Both the position numbers and the translations under genes were made by a program. From assembly GCF_026586665.1 (NCBI RefSeq), contig NZ_JAODIY010000010.1:186001-250000 (forward strand): a DNA stretch of 64,000 nucleotides. Reading direction: 5' to 3'. Positions 17,693 through 27,092 of the stretch are shown piece after piece; positions within the stretch are counted from its first letter, which is position 1; each line of letters begins with the position of its first letter. This DNA is from Halovenus rubra (GTDB lineage Archaea; Halobacteriota; Halobacteria; Halobacteriales; Haloarculaceae). Below the pieces are notes generated by a model. The model was not told where the DNA came from, did not search any database, and saw only the letters and a list, made by a program, of their open reading frames with translations.

Positions 17693-20200
17693 TCAGTTTT
17701 CTGAGAATGGTGTGAACAGGTCCGGATAGCTGCTCTCTTCGAAGTTGCTCGTCGTCGGGACCGTCGGATCACCGGCAAGGTTGTTGCTCTCGTCAGTGAC
17801 CGCATTGGTTGTAAACCCAACAGCCGCTCCAAGATCCGAAAGCAACGAATCGAAGTTCCCGAGCGCGTCAACGTCAGCACTGGTTCCAAGGAGGATAACC
17901 GAACCACCCACAGCAGCGTAGTCGGCAATTGCCGTCCGCTCGTCGGCAGTCAATTCTGTCACCGGTGTCGAGAGAATCAACGCGCTTGCAGCCGGCTCAC
18001 CATCCTCAAGCAACTGTGGCCCGGCGTCGCTGGTCACATCGTTGACGCCTTCGAAGCCAATCGCGGTGTTGGCCGTGGATAGCTGGCCTTCGAGATAACG
18101 GAGATAGTAGGCAGCATCCTCGGCAGAGACGGCGTAATCGGCACCGAACTGGCCGTGGCCGCCATCGATTAACACAGGACCGACACCATCGCCGAGAGTA
18201 TCGAGAACATTCGTCAAGAACGGGTAGACCCCGAAGCTGTCGATACCGGGACCGCCTTCGCCGCTCTCGAAGTTCTCTTCGATGAATGGTCCACCAACAA
18301 CCGCCACATTCGCATCGGTGTCGAGGGCGACAAGTGCCTCGCCACTCTCGGATTTGACCGGGACATCAGGACCTGTTACTTCGACAGGCTCCGGGAAGAA
18401 CAGGGAGTTGACTGGGTCGTCACCAACCGCAGGCGTTGAGGCGGGGTCAGAAATCTCCCAGATACCGTCATCAGCATCGCGTGCCGTCGCCTCGAGGTCG
18501 AGATACTCGTCGTGAGTCCCGAGCCCAGAGTCGTACACCCGCGCCCACCCGTCTTCGATAACCGACTCGTTGTAGACACTCCCGTCAGAGAGTTCAAGGA
18601 ACCCAAGCAGTCGGCCGAAGTTCCCTCGAAGCGGCTCGTTCTCGTCAAACGAGAGTGTGACTGTCTCGTCGGCGAGTTGGTCGCCCGCGTACGCCGCCGC
18701 GTCGTCGGCCTTGTCTTTGAGTGCTGGGCCGTCGTCGATACCTTCGTACTCCTGTAGTCGTTCGTCCGTGCTACCAGTTTCGGGGGTGTCGATGCCGACA
18801 ATTCGGACCGTTTCGACAGTTCCCTCCGAAAACTGGACGTTAGCCGTATCACCATCAGTCACGTCGACAACGTCAACCTCGTAACTTTTCGAAGGATCTA
18901 GTTCGAGGCCGAGTCCGTCACGGTTCGGAAAAAAATCGGGGAACCCTGTCTCGTTGAAGTTTGTCGTCGTCGGGACAAAGGGAACACCATCGTTGTTTTC
19001 GCTATCGGTCACCTGGTCGTCGTTGAATCGGAAAGAAGCTCCGATAGCTTCGGCAATCTCGTTGTGGTTGACCGTCTCGTCGAAGTTGTTGTAGTCTGCC
19101 TGGTCGTGGAGGAACACCGCGCCACCGTTATCGACGAAGTCAGCGAGTGCGGTGAGTTCACTGTCGGTGAAGGCTTCGGTAGGTGAGGTGATTGTGAGAC
19201 CATCAGCGTTTGCGAGGTCATTTTCGATATCAGTCGTGGCTTCGTAGGTGTAGCCGTTGTCCCCGACGTAGTCCGCGAACGCCTGGAAGTCATCGCCGCC
19301 GTTTGGTGACAGCGTGTAGAACTGGCCGTGCCCTTCGTCGTGAAGGATAGTTCCGCTGCCGTCAAGGAGTTGGTCGTAGGCGTTCAGCATGAACTCCTCG
19401 TTACCGTACGACCCAAAGTCAGTACTGGTCGTGATGAATGGTCCTGTCACGCCGAGGACAGAGCCATCGACCGCCGCGACCGGGATGTCGGTGTCGCTAG
19501 GATAGTCGACAGCGTCTCCGTTGCCGTCCTCGTCTGCGTTCTCTGCCGTCGACTCGGCCCAGATTGCAACCGGCCCGTCGTCGGTAAGGGGCTGTTCGTT
19601 CTCATCGAGCAAACTCGCAACCGAATCAAGCACCACGGATGGGATTGTCTCTTCAGGAGGGTCAGTTGGGTCGCCCGGTGAGCCACCGGGTGCGTCCGGG
19701 TCTTCATCGGCTGCCTCGACAGTCAATGTTGGACTGTAGTCGCCACTTTCCAAGCCAGTAGTATCAAGATACAGACCGACTGAGACCGATTCGCCGGCGG
19801 CGAGTTCAACTGCCGCGGCGTCCGAAAGCGGGGTGTTCGGGTCGTCAGCATACATGTACAGGCTGTCGTCGTCGAAAGCAGCACTGGACACGCCTGTCCA
19901 GATGTATTTCGAGTCCGTTCCCTGGTTGCCAATTTCGACGATTCCGTCAAACGTGTACTCTGTATCGACGCCAGCGCCGATATCGCCGTCGCTAATGCTA
20001 ATGACGAGTGCGTCGCCGCTCGTATCTGTGTATTCGCCATTCTCGTCGCCGGGTGTGAGTGAGACAAACGCGTTTGCGTCGTCTGCTACCTGTACGCTAA
20101 TCTGTCGTTCCGCCGATGCCGTCGAAAAAGCTCCGCTACCGAGAAGCGTGCCGGCACCTGCTGTTGCACCAAGTCCGATGATGAGTGTACGTCGTTTCAT
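17693..20200 (-). CDS. Tat-exported protein with SNase-type nuclease domain between two duplicated GIFT/DUF4350-like domains
   Basis: An 835-residue secreted or surface protein. A Tat signal (MKRRTLIIGLGATAGAGTLL, cleavage near residue 30) leads to a DUF1102-like beta domain (about 31-165) and a Pro/Gly linker. A first Rossmann-like domain with DEGHGQF (residues 288-294) follows at about 235-425. A staphylococcal-nuclease domain is at 440-582, with catalytic equivalents Asp451 (DGDT), Arg466, Asp471 and Glu474 (RIVGIDTPE) and Arg530 (FGRLLGF). A second copy of the Rossmann-like domain (605-835) has DGGHGQF and repeats the closing pattern TVPTTSNFEESSYPDLF seen at about 409-424. The ATG at 20200 is chosen for the Tat signal. 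Likely role: cutting extracellular nucleic acid; the repeats may bind polymer or the envelope. Confidence 0.82.
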   Translation of the reverse strand: MKRRTLIIGLGATAGAGTLLGSGAFSTASAERQISVQVADDANAFVSLTPGDENGEYTDTSGDALVISISDGDIGAGVDTEYTFDGIVEIGNQGTDSKYIWTGVSSAAFDDDSLYMYADDPNTPLSDAAAVELAAGESVSVGLYLDTTGLESGDYSPTLTVEAADEDPDAPGGSPGDPTDPPEETIPSVVLDSVASLLDENEQPLTDDGPVAIWAESTAENADEDGNGDAVDYPSDTDIPVAAVDGSVLGVTGPFITTSTDFGSYGNEEFMLNAYDQLLDGSGTILHDEGHGQFYTLSPNGGDDFQAFADYVGDNGYTYEATTDIENDLANADGLTITSPTEAFTDSELTALADFVDNGGAVFLHDQADYNNFDETVNHNEIAEAIGASFRFNDDQVTDSENNDGVPFVPTTTNFNETGFPDFFPNRDGLGLELDPSKSYEVDVVDVTDGDTANVQFSEGTVETVRIVGIDTPETGSTDERLQEYEGIDDGPALKDKADDAAAYAGDQLADETVTLSFDENEPLRGNFGRLLGFLELSDGSVYNESVIEDGWARVYDSGLGTHDEYLDLEATARDADDGIWEISDPASTPAVGDDPVNSLFFPEPVEVTGPDVPVKSESGEALVALDTDANVAVVGGPFIEENFESGEGGPGIDSFGVYPFLTNVLDTLGDGVGPVLIDGGHGQFGADYAVSAEDAAYYLRYLEGQLSTANTAIGFEGVNDVTSDAGPQLLEDGEPAASALILSTPVTELTADERTAIADYAAVGGSVILLGTSADVDALGNFDSLLSDLGAAVGFTTNAVTDESNNLAGDPTVPTTSNFEESSYPDLFTPFSEN

Positions 20201-20748
20201 GGTTATATACTGCCAGTGACATCTCGCGTCGAGTGTGCGTTCGGGTGACGACATCGAGTATTCGGGGGCACTGAGTAACCTCGATTGTCTGTATTTGCTC
20301 ACTGACTGCCGTGACGTCCCTGGCCTATCAGTAGATATATTCCGTATGTGTGTAGTAATACGGAGCCAGAGGTATCGGAGTAAAAGACAGAAAAATTATA
20401 TGTTGTATCATGCCAAGCCTGAAATCAGAAAAACAGTTCCAGACCAGAATTATGAGGTGATATAATGGCGAAAAATAACGGAATTGTATGTGACACAGAA
20501 TGTAATAGAACACAACAATAGTGTATATATCTCTATATTGTCAAGGAGTGTACAGATGTATAGTTTTACCGTCAGTTTGTACACAAAAAATGACAAATAA
20601 AATAGGGTAGAGAGAGTCAGTAATTAGCAATCGGCACTAATAGTAATATATCAAACAATTATGCGTGACAAGGTACGCTCACTGTCAGGCGATAATTACT
20701 GAGAGTAGAAACTGTTTTAGGTAAGCCTAAACTATTGAGAGCAGACAG
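20201..20748. other. 548-bp AT-rich intergenic region between divergent genes
   Basis: This spans the starts of the leftward secreted nuclease and the rightward iron-locus regulator and is clearly more AT-rich than its surroundings. It holds an inverted repeat GTGTACA/TGTACAC (20548-20554 and 20578-20584) and, at its right end, the iron box described separately. A possible 18-codon frame at 20465 (MAKNNGIVC) has no supporting features. I see no RNA gene. Confidence 0.6.
20716..20731. promoter_or_regulatory. DtxR/SirR-type iron box
   Basis: TTTAGGTAAGCCTAAA is a perfect inverted repeat (TTTAGG-N4-CCTAAA) 17 bp upstream of the ATG at 20749. It closely matches the TTAGG-N4/5-CCTAA core bound by iron- and manganese-sensing DtxR-family repressors (IdeR, SirR, Idr). 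Its place beside a siderophore-type ABC locus supports iron-dependent repression. The DtxR protein itself is not encoded in this window. Confidence 0.75.
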
Positions 20749-21627
20749 ATGGGTGCAATAAGTTCGGAGAAGCGTTCGACAGAAACCGTATCGAGTGACG
20801 CAGTCGAAGCTATCTCGTTTCTTGTTCGGTCGGAACATCGTGTTCGTGTGTTGGCACAGTTACAGACAGGAGACTGTTCGAGAGAGCAGCTGAACGAGGT
20901 TCTGGATGTAAGCCGTGTGACGCTCAGCCGCGTCTTGGGTGACCTAGAGGAGCGAGAATGGATTCGAAAGTCTCCCTCAGACCACCGGTACAGGTTGACT
21001 AGCTTCGGCGAGCGCATCTTCGGAGATTTGAGTCGCCTGATGCAGACCGTCTCAGTTGGACAACAGTACCCGGACATTATCAAGCGGCTACCCGCTGAGT
21101 GGTTCGGGTTCGACCTCCGCTGTCTGACAGAAGGAGAGCATATCGCCGGGAACGATGCAGACCCGTTAGCTGCTGCCCGAGTTGTCGCCGACGAGATTCA
21201 ACACGGATCGACGTGTCGGTCCCTCCTTGGGACGTTCATTGCCCTGCCGATGTACACGTTCGAGGCTTCGCTCCAGACCGGTACCGAACCGACGACAACC
21301 GTCATGTTTGACCCGGACCTGACCGAATCAATGCTTACTGACCAGTCCCTGCTGAATCGGTGGCAAAGCATCGAAGCCAAAAGCGAAAAGCTAGTCTACT
21401 ACAGCGTCGAAACACCGATTCCGTGTAGTATCGATCTCATCGATGAGAGTACCGTCTTTCTAACTGTAGAACAGGAGGGAGGGAGCGGTTTCGATATCAT
21501 CAAAAGTACCCACCCAGACGTTATTCGATGGGCAAAAGACACAATTGACGACCACTACGTGGCTGCGACGCCGCTAAAACAGTGCGCAGACGACAACTCG
21601 GGCTTGTCTGTCACGTGCGAGACATAA
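20749..21627 (+). CDS. Winged-helix transcriptional regulator with DUF1724-like effector domain
   Basis: A 292-residue regulator. The N-terminal winged helix (about 18-95) contains SREQLNEVLDVSRVTLSRVLGDLEEREW; the C-terminal half resembles the DUF1724 output domain of haloarchaeal and methanogen HTH regulators (FDIIKSTHPDVIRWAKDTID). It is not a DtxR or Fur protein. The gene is preceded by an iron box and sits 108 bp upstream of an iron-type ABC transporter, so it probably takes part in metal-uptake control, itself under iron control. Confidence 0.82.
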   Translation: MGAISSEKRSTETVSSDAVEAISFLVRSEHRVRVLAQLQTGDCSREQLNEVLDVSRVTLSRVLGDLEEREWIRKSPSDHRYRLTSFGERIFGDLSRLMQTVSVGQQYPDIIKRLPAEWFGFDLRCLTEGEHIAGNDADPLAAARVVADEIQHGSTCRSLLGTFIALPMYTFEASLQTGTEPTTTVMFDPDLTESMLTDQSLLNRWQSIEAKSEKLVYYSVETPIPCSIDLIDESTVFLTVEQEGGSGFDIIKSTHPDVIRWAKDTIDDHYVAATPLKQCADDNSGLSVTCET

Positions 21628-21716
21628 TCTAAAAGCCAGACGTTTATTCGACAGTAACACACCGTGTTCACTGTTCAAGGTGTGTTACACTGAAAGAGAA
21701 GAATTACTAATACGAA

Positions 21717-21731
21717 TTCGGCCCGCCTAAA
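21717..21731. promoter_or_regulatory. Degenerate iron box before the ABC transporter operon
   Basis: TTCGGCCCGCCTAAA lies 4 bp before the ATG at 21736. It matches 11 of 15 positions of the iron box at 20717-20731 when aligned (TTxGGxxxGCCTAAA), with an intact CCTAAA half. It could let the same repressor close the transporter promoter. Weaker evidence than the upstream box. Confidence 0.4.
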
Positions 21732-21735
21732 TTAC

Positions 21736-22926
21736 ATGGTACGAAGACGCCGATTACTTACTAGTGGCGCAACGCTAATCGCAGCAGGGCTAGCTGGCTG
21801 TATCGGAGGGGACTCAGACTCGGGCTCGGACTCGGAGACACCGAAAGCAACTGACCAAACGGATTCCAGTGCGGAGACAGACAAAAGCGGGGATGATGAG
21901 TCGTATACAGTCACCGTCAAGCCGAACCCACCGTACACGTTCGAACAGGTTCCCGAAACGTACGCAGTCATCCCGAGCGTCTGGATGGATATTGGGATGG
22001 CTCTCGGGAAACAACCGACTGCAACGGCAAGTCTCGGACGCGCACCGTCGAAGTTCTACAAGTGGTTGCCAGATGTGAGTTTCAACGAAGACGAAATAAC
22101 GAAACTCGCATCGGACTCCGAGGCGGGATTCGACAAGGAGAATTTCTACAAGGCTGACTGTGATGTGCATCTTATTGACCCGCAGATGTTGAAGTTCTAT
22201 GCTGATTGGAACGATGCTGATATCGAAGAAATCACGAACGGAGCGGGACCGTTTCTTGGTTCGAGTATCCGGTTTGCATCCTCCTCAGTTACAGAAGACA
22301 GCCCGAGCTATGACCTCTATGATGTCTTTGAGAAGGCTGCAAAGATTTTCCAGCGAACAGAGCGGTTCCACGCGTGGGAATCGTTCCATTCGGATGTTAT
22401 GGACAGTATCGAAGCAAAGCTGCCGCCCGAAGACGAGCGGCCGACTGTTGCTGCGGTTTGGCGTGGTGTGAACCCAGATTCAGGCCAGTTCCGTATCGCA
22501 GAACTGCATCCGCTGCAGAATAACACAGTTACCTACCGACGGCTCGGGATGAAAGACGCCTTCGCGGGGAACATTCCTGATGGCCCAATCGGCTACGAAG
22601 AGTTGCTACGTGTAGACCCTGACTATATCGGGGCAGTTGGTGGGCTTACCTCGCTTTCACAACAAGAGTTCATCGACACAGTTGTTGAGCCATTCGAGAA
22701 TAACGCAAACGGACAGGATCTGACAGCTGTTCAGGAAGGGAATCTCGTCCGAACAGGTGGCCAGTTCATGGGTCCGATTGTCGACCTTTTCTCGACGGAA
22801 GCCCTCGCCAAGATGGTCTATCCGGAGAAATTCGGCGACTGGCCGGGCTCATCCAACGATGTCCCTAATTCCGAGCAGCTGTTTGACCGCCAAGCTCTCG
22901 CAGACATTATCAACGGTAATCGCTAG
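21736..22926 (+). CDS. Iron/siderophore-type ABC transporter substrate-binding lipoprotein
   Basis: A 396-residue exported lipoprotein. The Tat-lipoprotein signal MVRRRRLLTSGATLIAAGLA is followed by the lipobox cysteine (LAGC) and a Ser/Asp/Glu-rich linker. The mature part resembles FecB/FepB-type periplasmic-binding proteins in haloarchaea (class III fold). It is the first gene of a three-gene operon with a FecCD permease (gap 6 bp) and an ATPase, and is preceded by a candidate iron box. Ferric siderophore is the likeliest ligand; cobalamin is an alternative. Confidence 0.85.
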   Translation: MVRRRRLLTSGATLIAAGLAGCIGGDSDSGSDSETPKATDQTDSSAETDKSGDDESYTVTVKPNPPYTFEQVPETYAVIPSVWMDIGMALGKQPTATASLGRAPSKFYKWLPDVSFNEDEITKLASDSEAGFDKENFYKADCDVHLIDPQMLKFYADWNDADIEEITNGAGPFLGSSIRFASSSVTEDSPSYDLYDVFEKAAKIFQRTERFHAWESFHSDVMDSIEAKLPPEDERPTVAAVWRGVNPDSGQFRIAELHPLQNNTVTYRRLGMKDAFAGNIPDGPIGYEELLRVDPDYIGAVGGLTSLSQQEFIDTVVEPFENNANGQDLTAVQEGNLVRTGGQFMGPIVDLFSTEALAKMVYPEKFGDWPGSSNDVPNSEQLFDRQALADIINGNR

Positions 22927-22932
22927 CTACCG

Positions 22933-24042
22933 ATGGGGAAGTTACTCGATACAGTCGCCGGAGTCCGGACAGCAGAGCCCAAAAGAGTTGATTCGAAGCT
23001 CACTGCGCTTGCCATCGCTAGCGTTGTCGTTCTTATCGGTGCAACACTTGTACAGGTGAGTTTTGGTGCCTTTCCGCTGACGCTACAGGAGGCATGGTCG
23101 ACAGTATTTGACCCAACAGTGCTTTTCAGCCAAGAGGTCTGGAACGCATTTCTTCTGGGAGGCGAGATTCCGGACTGGTTCTCACGTCGACAGCTCATTG
23201 TGTGGAATATTCGGCTGCCCCGAATTCTCGTCGGCATTCTCGTCGGTGCAAATCTCGCAGTCTCAGGAGCGATCTTCCAGATTGTGACACGGAACGAGCT
23301 TGCAAGCCCCTATATTCTCGGTGTGAGCGACGGTGCTGGTCTTGTCGTCCTTTTAACTCTCACGACATTTTCTGGATACCTCCCGTTCATGCCAATACTG
23401 GCAGCACTCGGCGGCGGCGCGGCGTTTTTGCTCGTCTATGCTATCGCGTGGAAAAACGGCACAAGCCCCGTACGACTCGTGCTCGCCGGTGTGGTCGTGG
23501 GAACAATCTTTGGCTCCGTCCAGCGAGCATTGTTTTTCTTTATCGACAATATTGCCGTGGTGATGTCTGCCCAAACGTGGCTATCTGGGTCGCTGATGGG
23601 TACAGACTGGGCACAGGTCAGAATTGCGCTTCCGTTTACTGTACTCGCGCTGGGCCTTGCGTTCGTCGTCACACAGGAATTAGACGTGTTGCTTCTCGGT
23701 GAAGACACTGCAGACTCACTCGGTATGCCCGTCGAGAAAGTTCGGTTCGCTGTCGCGGGTATCGCAATTATTTCGACGGCCGCAGCGATTGCCGTGGCGG
23801 GGCTTATCGGCTTCGTCGGGCTAATTGTCCCTCATATGGTTCGTAATATCATCGGCAGCGACTCCAAGCGTCTGCTTATTGGCTGTCTCTTTCTTGGCCC
23901 GGCGCTCCTCGTCGGTGCAGATATTGGTGCTCGACTTGCACTCAGCCCGGTGCAACTTCCGGTTGGTATCATCACCGGGATTGTGGGTGGTCCGTACTTC
24001 CTCTACTTGATGCGAAAAAAGGAGAATCTCGGTGAAGTCTAA
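22933..24042 (+). CDS. FecCD-family ABC transporter permease
   Basis: A 369-residue membrane protein with about nine to ten helices, of the BtuC/FecCD family that imports ferric siderophores or vitamin B12. Family signatures include IRLPRILVGILVGANLAVSG, NELASPYILGVSDGAGL and the C-terminal GLIGFVGLIVPHMVRNIIG with the coupling region for the ATPase. Its TAA stop overlaps the ATG of the ATPase gene by one base (TAATG). Confidence 0.93.
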   Translation: MGKLLDTVAGVRTAEPKRVDSKLTALAIASVVVLIGATLVQVSFGAFPLTLQEAWSTVFDPTVLFSQEVWNAFLLGGEIPDWFSRRQLIVWNIRLPRILVGILVGANLAVSGAIFQIVTRNELASPYILGVSDGAGLVVLLTLTTFSGYLPFMPILAALGGGAAFLLVYAIAWKNGTSPVRLVLAGVVVGTIFGSVQRALFFFIDNIAVVMSAQTWLSGSLMGTDWAQVRIALPFTVLALGLAFVVTQELDVLLLGEDTADSLGMPVEKVRFAVAGIAIISTAAAIAVAGLIGFVGLIVPHMVRNIIGSDSKRLLIGCLFLGPALLVGADIGARLALSPVQLPVGIITGIVGGPYFLYLMRKKENLGEV

Positions 24043-24962
24043 TGAGTGACCAACAGCCATCTACAAGCAAACAGACACGGGCAACGACACAGCGACAAAA
24101 CGGAGCTGCAGACAATGTGCTGGCCGATGACACCGCAATATCGCCAGCAGAGTTCAGTGGCACTGACCTCGTTGTCGGCTATCCGGGCAACGACGAGCCA
24201 GTTATCGATGGGGAGTCGGTGACTGTGTCCCCTGGAGAGGTAACAGCACTCATCGGCCCGAATGGAAGCGGAAAGAGTACGTTGCTGAAAGGTCTGGCTG
24301 ATAAGATTACGCCGGAGAGTGGCACTGTGTTACTGGACGGCGATGTGATTGACTCGCTCGGCTCGAAAGAGCTTGCGCGGAAGCTTGGCATACTCTCACA
24401 GCAAAATGTAGCGCCAGCGGGGATCTCTGTCGAAGACCTCGTCGAGCGTGGCCGGTATCCGTACTGTGGATTTTTCGAATCACTGACAGATGATGACCGG
24501 GCCGCCGTAGAGGAAGCAATCGAGTTAGCGGGCGTCGAACATCTCCGTGACCGAGAGGTCGGAAGTCTCAGTGGTGGACAAAAACAACTCGTCTGGATTG
24601 CAATGGCGCTCGCCCAGAACACAGACGTGGTGCTCCTTGATGAGCCGACGACGTTTCTGGACCCACATCATCAACTTGAGGTAATGGAGATTGTAGAGGC
24701 GCTTCGCGACGAAAATAACATAACCGTCGTTGTTGTGTTACACGATATCGTCCAAGCAGCCCGCCACGCTGATTATATCGTCGCACTCAGAGACGGGTCA
24801 GTTTACGATTGTGGCCCGCCAGAACAGATAATTACTGAGCAACTGCTCGCTGAAGTCTTCGAAATCGAAGCAGTGGTGACCGAGACTGAGCGTGGCCTAC
24901 AGGTGGAACCGCTTGAACCGATTAACGAGCCAGTGTCACGAGACGAAGAGGGAACCGGCTGA
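24042..24962 (+). CDS. FepC/BtuD-type ABC transporter ATPase
   Basis: A 306-residue ATPase that would power the iron/siderophore importer. The Walker A is GPNGSGKST, the signature LSGGQKQ and the Walker B VVLLDEPTTF; the D-loop His region is VVVLHDIVQA. A polar, Thr/Gln-rich N-terminal extension of about 40 residues precedes the domain. It is the last gene of the operon. Confidence 0.93.
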   Translation: MSDQQPSTSKQTRATTQRQNGAADNVLADDTAISPAEFSGTDLVVGYPGNDEPVIDGESVTVSPGEVTALIGPNGSGKSTLLKGLADKITPESGTVLLDGDVIDSLGSKELARKLGILSQQNVAPAGISVEDLVERGRYPYCGFFESLTDDDRAAVEEAIELAGVEHLRDREVGSLSGGQKQLVWIAMALAQNTDVVLLDEPTTFLDPHHQLEVMEIVEALRDENNITVVVVLHDIVQAARHADYIVALRDGSVYDCGPPEQIITEQLLAEVFEIEAVVTETERGLQVEPLEPINEPVSRDEEGTG

Positions 24963-25063
24963 ACGAATCATCACGTGGGTAAGGTATAGCCGGCAACATG
25001 TCTAGCAAGCTGAACGCAAAACGAGGGAATACGCGGAATCTGGTCCGCGAGATGCCCCGGTAA

Positions 25064-25453
25064 TCAGATGACGCGGTTCTGCAGGTAGTCGAGGTGTTTC
25101 GCGTTGTAGACGATTTTTACCTCGTCAGTTTCGGCGGAGCCGATACAAGTCAGGCGAACATTCTTCTCTTCGACTTCCTCGTCGGAGAGAATCTGCTGCA
25201 TGTCCATGTTGATTTCGCCCTCAATGACGATCGCAGCACAGTTTGCACACGCACCGGCACGACACGAGAACGGCCAGTCGTACCCTTGTGCTTCTGCAGC
25301 TTCGAGGATGTATTCTCCCTGGTTGACCTCAAGGGTCCCGTAATCTTCGTCGCTAAGACCTTCCTCAGCCGCGGTCTCGAAGACTTCGGGATCGTACATA
25401 TCCCAACCTTTGTCGTCGACAACGTCGTAGTTGAGGTATTCTACTGTAGGCAT
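25064..25453 (-). CDS. fdx: [2Fe-2S] ferredoxin, haloarchaeal type
   Basis: A 129-residue plant-type ferredoxin with the acidic N-terminal insertion found in halophiles. The cluster cysteines are in CRAGACANC and in the later RLTCIGSA. Haloarchaeal ferredoxin of this type is the electron acceptor of pyruvate and 2-oxoglutarate:ferredoxin oxidoreductases, whose genes also occur in this window (52.9-55.8 kb). Two ATG codons overlap at the start; the second (25453) gives the usual MPTVEYLNY. Confidence 0.95.
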   Translation of the reverse strand: MPTVEYLNYDVVDDKGWDMYDPEVFETAAEEGLSDEDYGTLEVNQGEYILEAAEAQGYDWPFSCRAGACANCAAIVIEGEINMDMQQILSDEEVEEKNVRLTCIGSAETDEVKIVYNAKHLDYLQNRVI

Positions 25454-25579
25454 CATTCATTTGTTTTTACCGGCGCCGGTTAGACTTTGCTATTGCGACC
25501 GATAACAATAGACAATTGTGAGGAATACAGGGCGACGCCAGAAGACGCCTGAAACAGCCAGTTATCGGGCAAACTGCGC

Positions 25580-25756
25580 TCAGAGTTCGACGAGGTCTTT
25601 GACTGGAACAATGCGGTGTTTCATCAGCGGCCTCGTATATCCTGGCGTCTCTTCGTCGACTCCTGATGTGTAGACTTTCATCTTTTGTTGGAGGACATGT
25701 GGTTCCCCGTTTTTGTTTTGCATGACGGATATCGATTTCCAGGCTTCCTCTTCCAT
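25580..25756 (-). CDS. Small hypothetical protein (58 residues)
   Basis: The minus strand encodes MEEEAWKSISVMQNKNGEPH through KHRIVPVKDLVEL, 58 residues. No family is recognised. The frame has plausible codon use, sits cleanly between the ferredoxin and pth2 genes, and both neighbours are on the same strand. No membrane helix or cysteine motif. Confidence 0.5.
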   Translation of the reverse strand: MEEEAWKSISVMQNKNGEPHVLQQKMKVYTSGVDEETPGYTRPLMKHRIVPVKDLVEL

Positions 25757-25854
25757 ATCTGCTGAATAGAGTTCCTATTGCTTATTTGTTAGTGCTGGTT
25801 CGCTCTCTGTACTCAAAAGCGGCTGTGTGTCACTCCAGAATAGCCCGCATGGCG

Positions 25855-26193
25855 TCAGTATAGCTGGAGGTCACCAGTAACGGTGTCAACAGCGTCTTCG
25901 GGAGCTGGCCCGACTGCCAGTGCTGTGACCGTTCCCGGTTCGAGTTGGGTGTGGCCAGCGTCGCGGATAATCGCATTCGGAACTCCCTCGACACGAGCAG
26001 TGTCCGCAAGCTCAAACAGGTCCGACTCGCTGTTTGCCTGCAACACGACTTTCTTTTGTCCGCCCCCTTTCCACTCGCGCTGGTCGGGTGGAGCGGCTTC
26101 TTCGTACGCCTGCAAAGAGGCGTGGGCGACCTGTGCGGCGAGTTTTCCTTCTCCCATCCCAATATCTGCCCGCGCAACGATTACTTGTTTCAT
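25855..26193 (-). CDS. pth2: Peptidyl-tRNA hydrolase, archaeal/eukaryal type
   Basis: A 112-residue Pth2 enzyme releasing tRNA from prematurely terminated peptidyl-tRNA. The hallmark motifs are [30 protein letters not shown] and [20 protein letters not shown]. The ATG at 26193 is chosen because the family starts with MKQVIVAR; an upstream in-frame ATG at 26220 adds MCQEIGGMG. Bacterial Pth1 is absent, as usual in archaea. Confidence 0.95.
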   Translation of the reverse strand: MKQVIVARADIGMGEGKLAAQVAHASLQAYEEAAPPDQREWKGGGQKKVVLQANSESDLFELADTARVEGVPNAIIRDAGHTQLEPGTVTALAVGPAPEDAVDTVTGDLQLY

Positions 26194-26327
26194 GCCCATT
26201 CCTCCGATTTCCTGGCACAAGAACGTATGGAGATTGAGTCAACAAAAAGAGAGTCGTCAGTTAGAGACCGGGAAACTGCTTCAGACGACACGTTTAGTTG
26301 TGGTGCCGTCGAACTCGTAGGAAAACC

Positions 26328-27092
26328 GTGTCCGAAAACGATAAACAAGAGCAGACAGCCACGGACAGCGATGAGAACGGGCACGTCAGAGACGCCAAGG
26401 AACAATCCTTGGCAGACAGAACACAGGGCGATGCCACAGACTCACCTCTCACAGCCGAGCAGGGACTCGACAGGATGAGTGAAGGGATGCAAATTCGGGG
26501 ACGGACTGTCGATGTTGAACAGATTCCAGCCGGTGAGGTTCCAGACGGGTATCCCGACGATGTCGGTCAAGATGACGTACTGTTACTCACGCTTGAAGTT
26601 GAGGGAATCGCGGATAAAACGGTGACAACATACGTTGGCTGGCCCGGCGAGGAGGCGGACGAACATCTTGAAACGCTTTTTGATTTGCATGACATACCAC
26701 TGGGCGAACTCGGGAAGCTCCACGGCGAGGAGCTGCTGTTAGAAGTCAAAGCCGGTCATTTCGTGCCGGTCCTCCCCACCGAAGAGCCACGCGGTGACGC
26801 GCGGGCGTACTGGGGTATCATCGCTGGAGTGTTCCCGAGCCTGCTCATCTTCGTCGGGGGGATGATGCAGGCTGGGAATACCCTGTTTACCCAGTCATTC
26901 ATCGTGGTCTGGCTGCTCGCAACCGTCGTCGTGTTGCCTCTCTCGGTCTATCTCGACGCCTTGGACCTGCGAACGACAACAAACTGGGGAGGGAGTCCAC
27001 TGTTTTGGGCATTTCTGTCGATACTACCAGCAATGAACGTCGTCACTGTCGCGGGCTATCTCATCGTCCGCCAGAACGCCGAGCCATTTTAG
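26328..27092 (+). CDS. Four-helix membrane protein with acidic N-terminal domain, unknown function
   Basis: A 254-residue protein, starting at a GTG (VSENDKQEQTATDSDENG). A disordered acidic segment precedes a soluble domain of about 40-140, followed by four membrane helices (IIAGVFPSLLIFVGGMM, FIVVWLLATVVVLPLSVYL, SPLFWAFLSILPAMNVV and the last near VAGYLIVRQ). Similar proteins occur across haloarchaea; no function is known to me. It is convergent with cca, which ends on the next base. Confidence 0.75.
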   Translation: MSENDKQEQTATDSDENGHVRDAKEQSLADRTQGDATDSPLTAEQGLDRMSEGMQIRGRTVDVEQIPAGEVPDGYPDDVGQDDVLLLTLEVEGIADKTVTTYVGWPGEEADEHLETLFDLHDIPLGELGKLHGEELLLEVKAGHFVPVLPTEEPRGDARAYWGIIAGVFPSLLIFVGGMMQAGNTLFTQSFIVVWLLATVVVLPLSVYLDALDLRTTTNWGGSPLFWAFLSILPAMNVVTVAGYLIVRQNAEPF

